Shown: one piece after another, positions 5,029 to 5,865 of the stretch
Numbering within the stretch: the stretch's first letter is position 1
Layout: each line of letters begins with the position of its first letter
Assembly: GCA_034666705.1 (NCBI GenBank)
Contig: JAXDLH010000399.1
Span: 1 to 5,865, forward strand
Direction of reading: 5' to 3'
Length of the DNA stretch: 5,865 nucleotides
From: JAXDLH01 sp034666705
Lineage (GTDB): Bacteria > Chloroflexota > UBA6077 > SHYK01
Notes under the pieces: model-generated
Told to the model about the DNA's origin: nothing
Databases searched by the model: none
What the model saw: the letters and a program-made list of their open reading frames with translations, nothing else
Position numbers and translations under genes: made by a program

Positions 5029-5808
5029 ATGCAGGGTGGGCTGCCGTTGCAGGGGAGGGTGGCGCTCGTCACCGGGTCGTCGAGCGGGATTGGGGCCGCG
5101 ATCGCCGTCGAGTTGGGCAGGCAGGGCGCCGACGTCTGCGTGAACTACCATTCTGAAAAGGATCAGGCTGAGGAGATCGCGAGCCAGATCCGCGCCACGG
5201 GCCGCCGCGCCATTGTCGTGGGCGGCGACGTCGCCACCTCCAGCGACGTGCAGGCTATGGTGGATGCCACCGTCCAGCAGCTCGGCGGGCTCGACATCCT
5301 CGTCAACAACGCCGGCATCGAGCACTCGGCGCCCTTTCTCGAATTCACTGAGCGCCAGTGGGACCTGGATATCGGGGTCAACCTCAAGGGCGTGTTTCTC
5401 TGCTCGCAGGCCGCTGCTCGCCAGATGGTGCAGCAGGGCCGCGGCGGTCGCATCATCAACATCTCGTCCGTGCACGAGGACCTGCCGTTCCCCGGCTACA
5501 CCGCGTACGTCGCCACCAAGGGTGGGGTGCGTATGCTCACGCGCAATCTTGCCCTCGAGCTCGCGCCGCATCGGATCAACGTCGTTGGCGTCGCGCCCGG
5601 CGCGATCGCCACGCCGATCAACCAGGCCACCCTCGAAGACCCTGAAAAGATCGCCGCGCTGAACCGCCAGATCCCGCTGGGGCGGATCGGCACCGGCGAC
5701 GACGTGGCACAGGTCGCCGCCTTTCTCGCGTCGGACGCCGCCTCCTACATCACCGCCACCACGGTTTTTGTGGACGGCGGCCTGATGCACCAGGCGCTGC
5801 CGCTGTAG
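5029..5808 (+). CDS. Short-chain dehydrogenase, glucose 1-dehydrogenase-like
   Basis: This 259-residue classical SDR is a cytosolic NAD(P)-dependent oxidoreductase. The Rossmann motif TGSSSGIG is at 15-22, Asp67 follows strand 3, and NNAG is at 93-96. The catalytic tetrad is Asn118, Ser147, Tyr160 and Lys164, within NISSVHEDLPFPGYTAYVATK. The APGAIATPIN stretch (189-198) and the VDGG near the end (248-251) are typical. NYHS (39-42) after strand 2 resembles the NYRS cofactor region of Bacillus glucose dehydrogenase, as does the SSVHE around the catalytic Ser. The true substrate cannot be read from sequence: glucose, another sugar or a different alcohol are all possible, and many annotated relatives are untested. 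The gene begins 15 nt after the toxin stop, so it may share the toxin-antitoxin transcript, although a stem-loop lies between the coding regions. The protein reaches full family length. Confidence 0.9.
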   Translation: MQGGLPLQGRVALVTGSSSGIGAAIAVELGRQGADVCVNYHSEKDQAEEIASQIRATGRRAIVVGGDVATSSDVQAMVDATVQQLGGLDILVNNAGIEHSAPFLEFTERQWDLDIGVNLKGVFLCSQAAARQMVQQGRGGRIINISSVHEDLPFPGYTAYVATKGGVRMLTRNLALELAPHRINVVGVAPGAIATPINQATLEDPEKIAALNRQIPLGRIGTGDDVAQVAAFLASDAASYITATTVFVDGGLMHQALPL

Positions 5809-5823
5809 ACTACACGCGTTCCG

Positions 5824-5857
5824 TTCTTAACCTCGTTTCTTAACCATGTTCTTGATC
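5824..5857. repeat. Three short tandem-spaced repeats after the SDR gene
   Basis: TTCTTAACC occurs at 5824-5832 and 5837-5845 (13-bp period). A third, diverged copy TTCTTGATC follows at 5849-5857 (12 bp on). They overlap the possible minus-strand partial gene, whose AAG-AAC and AAG-AAA codons partly explain the similarity. Confidence 0.35.
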
Positions 5858-5865
5858 ACGTCGGG
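5827..5865 (-). CDS. Possible C-terminal end of a convergent gene (partial)
   Basis: Read on the minus strand from the window edge, one frame gives PDVIKNMVKKRG and then TAA at 5829-5827; the other two minus frames hit stops. A lysine- and arginine-rich end is common at protein C-termini. If real, the gene converges on the SDR with an 18-nt gap. Twelve codons are too few to assign a family, and their third positions are less G/C-rich than in the other genes here. It may therefore be non-coding. Confidence 0.3.
   Translation of the reverse strand, partial: PDVIKNMVKKRG

Noticed and set aside
4960..5790. A 276-codon open frame on the minus strand opposite the SDR gene
   Set aside because: The plus strand encodes a complete SDR with all catalytic residues. 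The antisense frame is a composition artefact.
5804..5814. TGTAG-A-CTACA palindrome over the SDR stop codon as a terminator
   Set aside because: The centre is a single base, so no hairpin loop can form, and no T-run follows.
5846..5865. ATG at 5846 as the start of a new plus-strand gene
   Set aside because: There is no ribosome binding site or promoter before it, and only six further codons are visible.

Overview
This is a high-GC bacterial chromosomal window with tightly packed genes and very short spacers. The gene set is a Nudix-type NrtR regulator in front of nadB-nadA, a long-form (Bacillus-like) NadA, a DUF433/DUF5615 toxin-antitoxin pair and a glucose-dehydrogenase-like SDR. Together with GTG starts and a probable leaderless promoter, it would fit a Chloroflexota (Thermomicrobia-like) genome. 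That placement is inference; no rRNA or other marker gene is present to prove it.

Layout. Positions 36-470 (minus) encode a small four-helix membrane protein of unknown family. It is divergent from nrtR (560-1300, plus), a Nudix-like plus winged-helix transcription factor with a degenerate catalytic box. A 166-bp spacer (1301-1466) leads to nadB (1467-3038), which overlaps nadA (3022 or 3025 to 4080). After a 110-bp spacer come a DUF433 antitoxin (4191-4580) and a DUF5615 PIN-like toxin (4588-5013), 7 nt apart. An SDR oxidoreductase (5029-5808) follows within 15 nt. The last 39 bases may be the C-terminal end of a convergent minus-strand gene.

How the genes work together. NadB oxidises L-aspartate to iminoaspartate, and NadA condenses it with dihydroxyacetone phosphate to quinolinate, the entry to de novo NAD synthesis. 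The third enzyme, NadC, is not in the window. NrtR is the natural candidate to control this pair and itself. The same 10-base string, TTCTGCTCTC, lies upstream of both nrtR (530-539, just before its -10 box) and nadB (1374-1383), and occurs in no gene-start region elsewhere in the window that I could see. The toxin-antitoxin pair and the SDR look like an independent unit downstream.

Nothing here is clearly a new kind of system. The most useful leads are the candidate NrtR operator, the leaderless nrtR start, the repeat structure in the toxin-antitoxin promoter, and a strong hairpin in the 3' end of the toxin gene.
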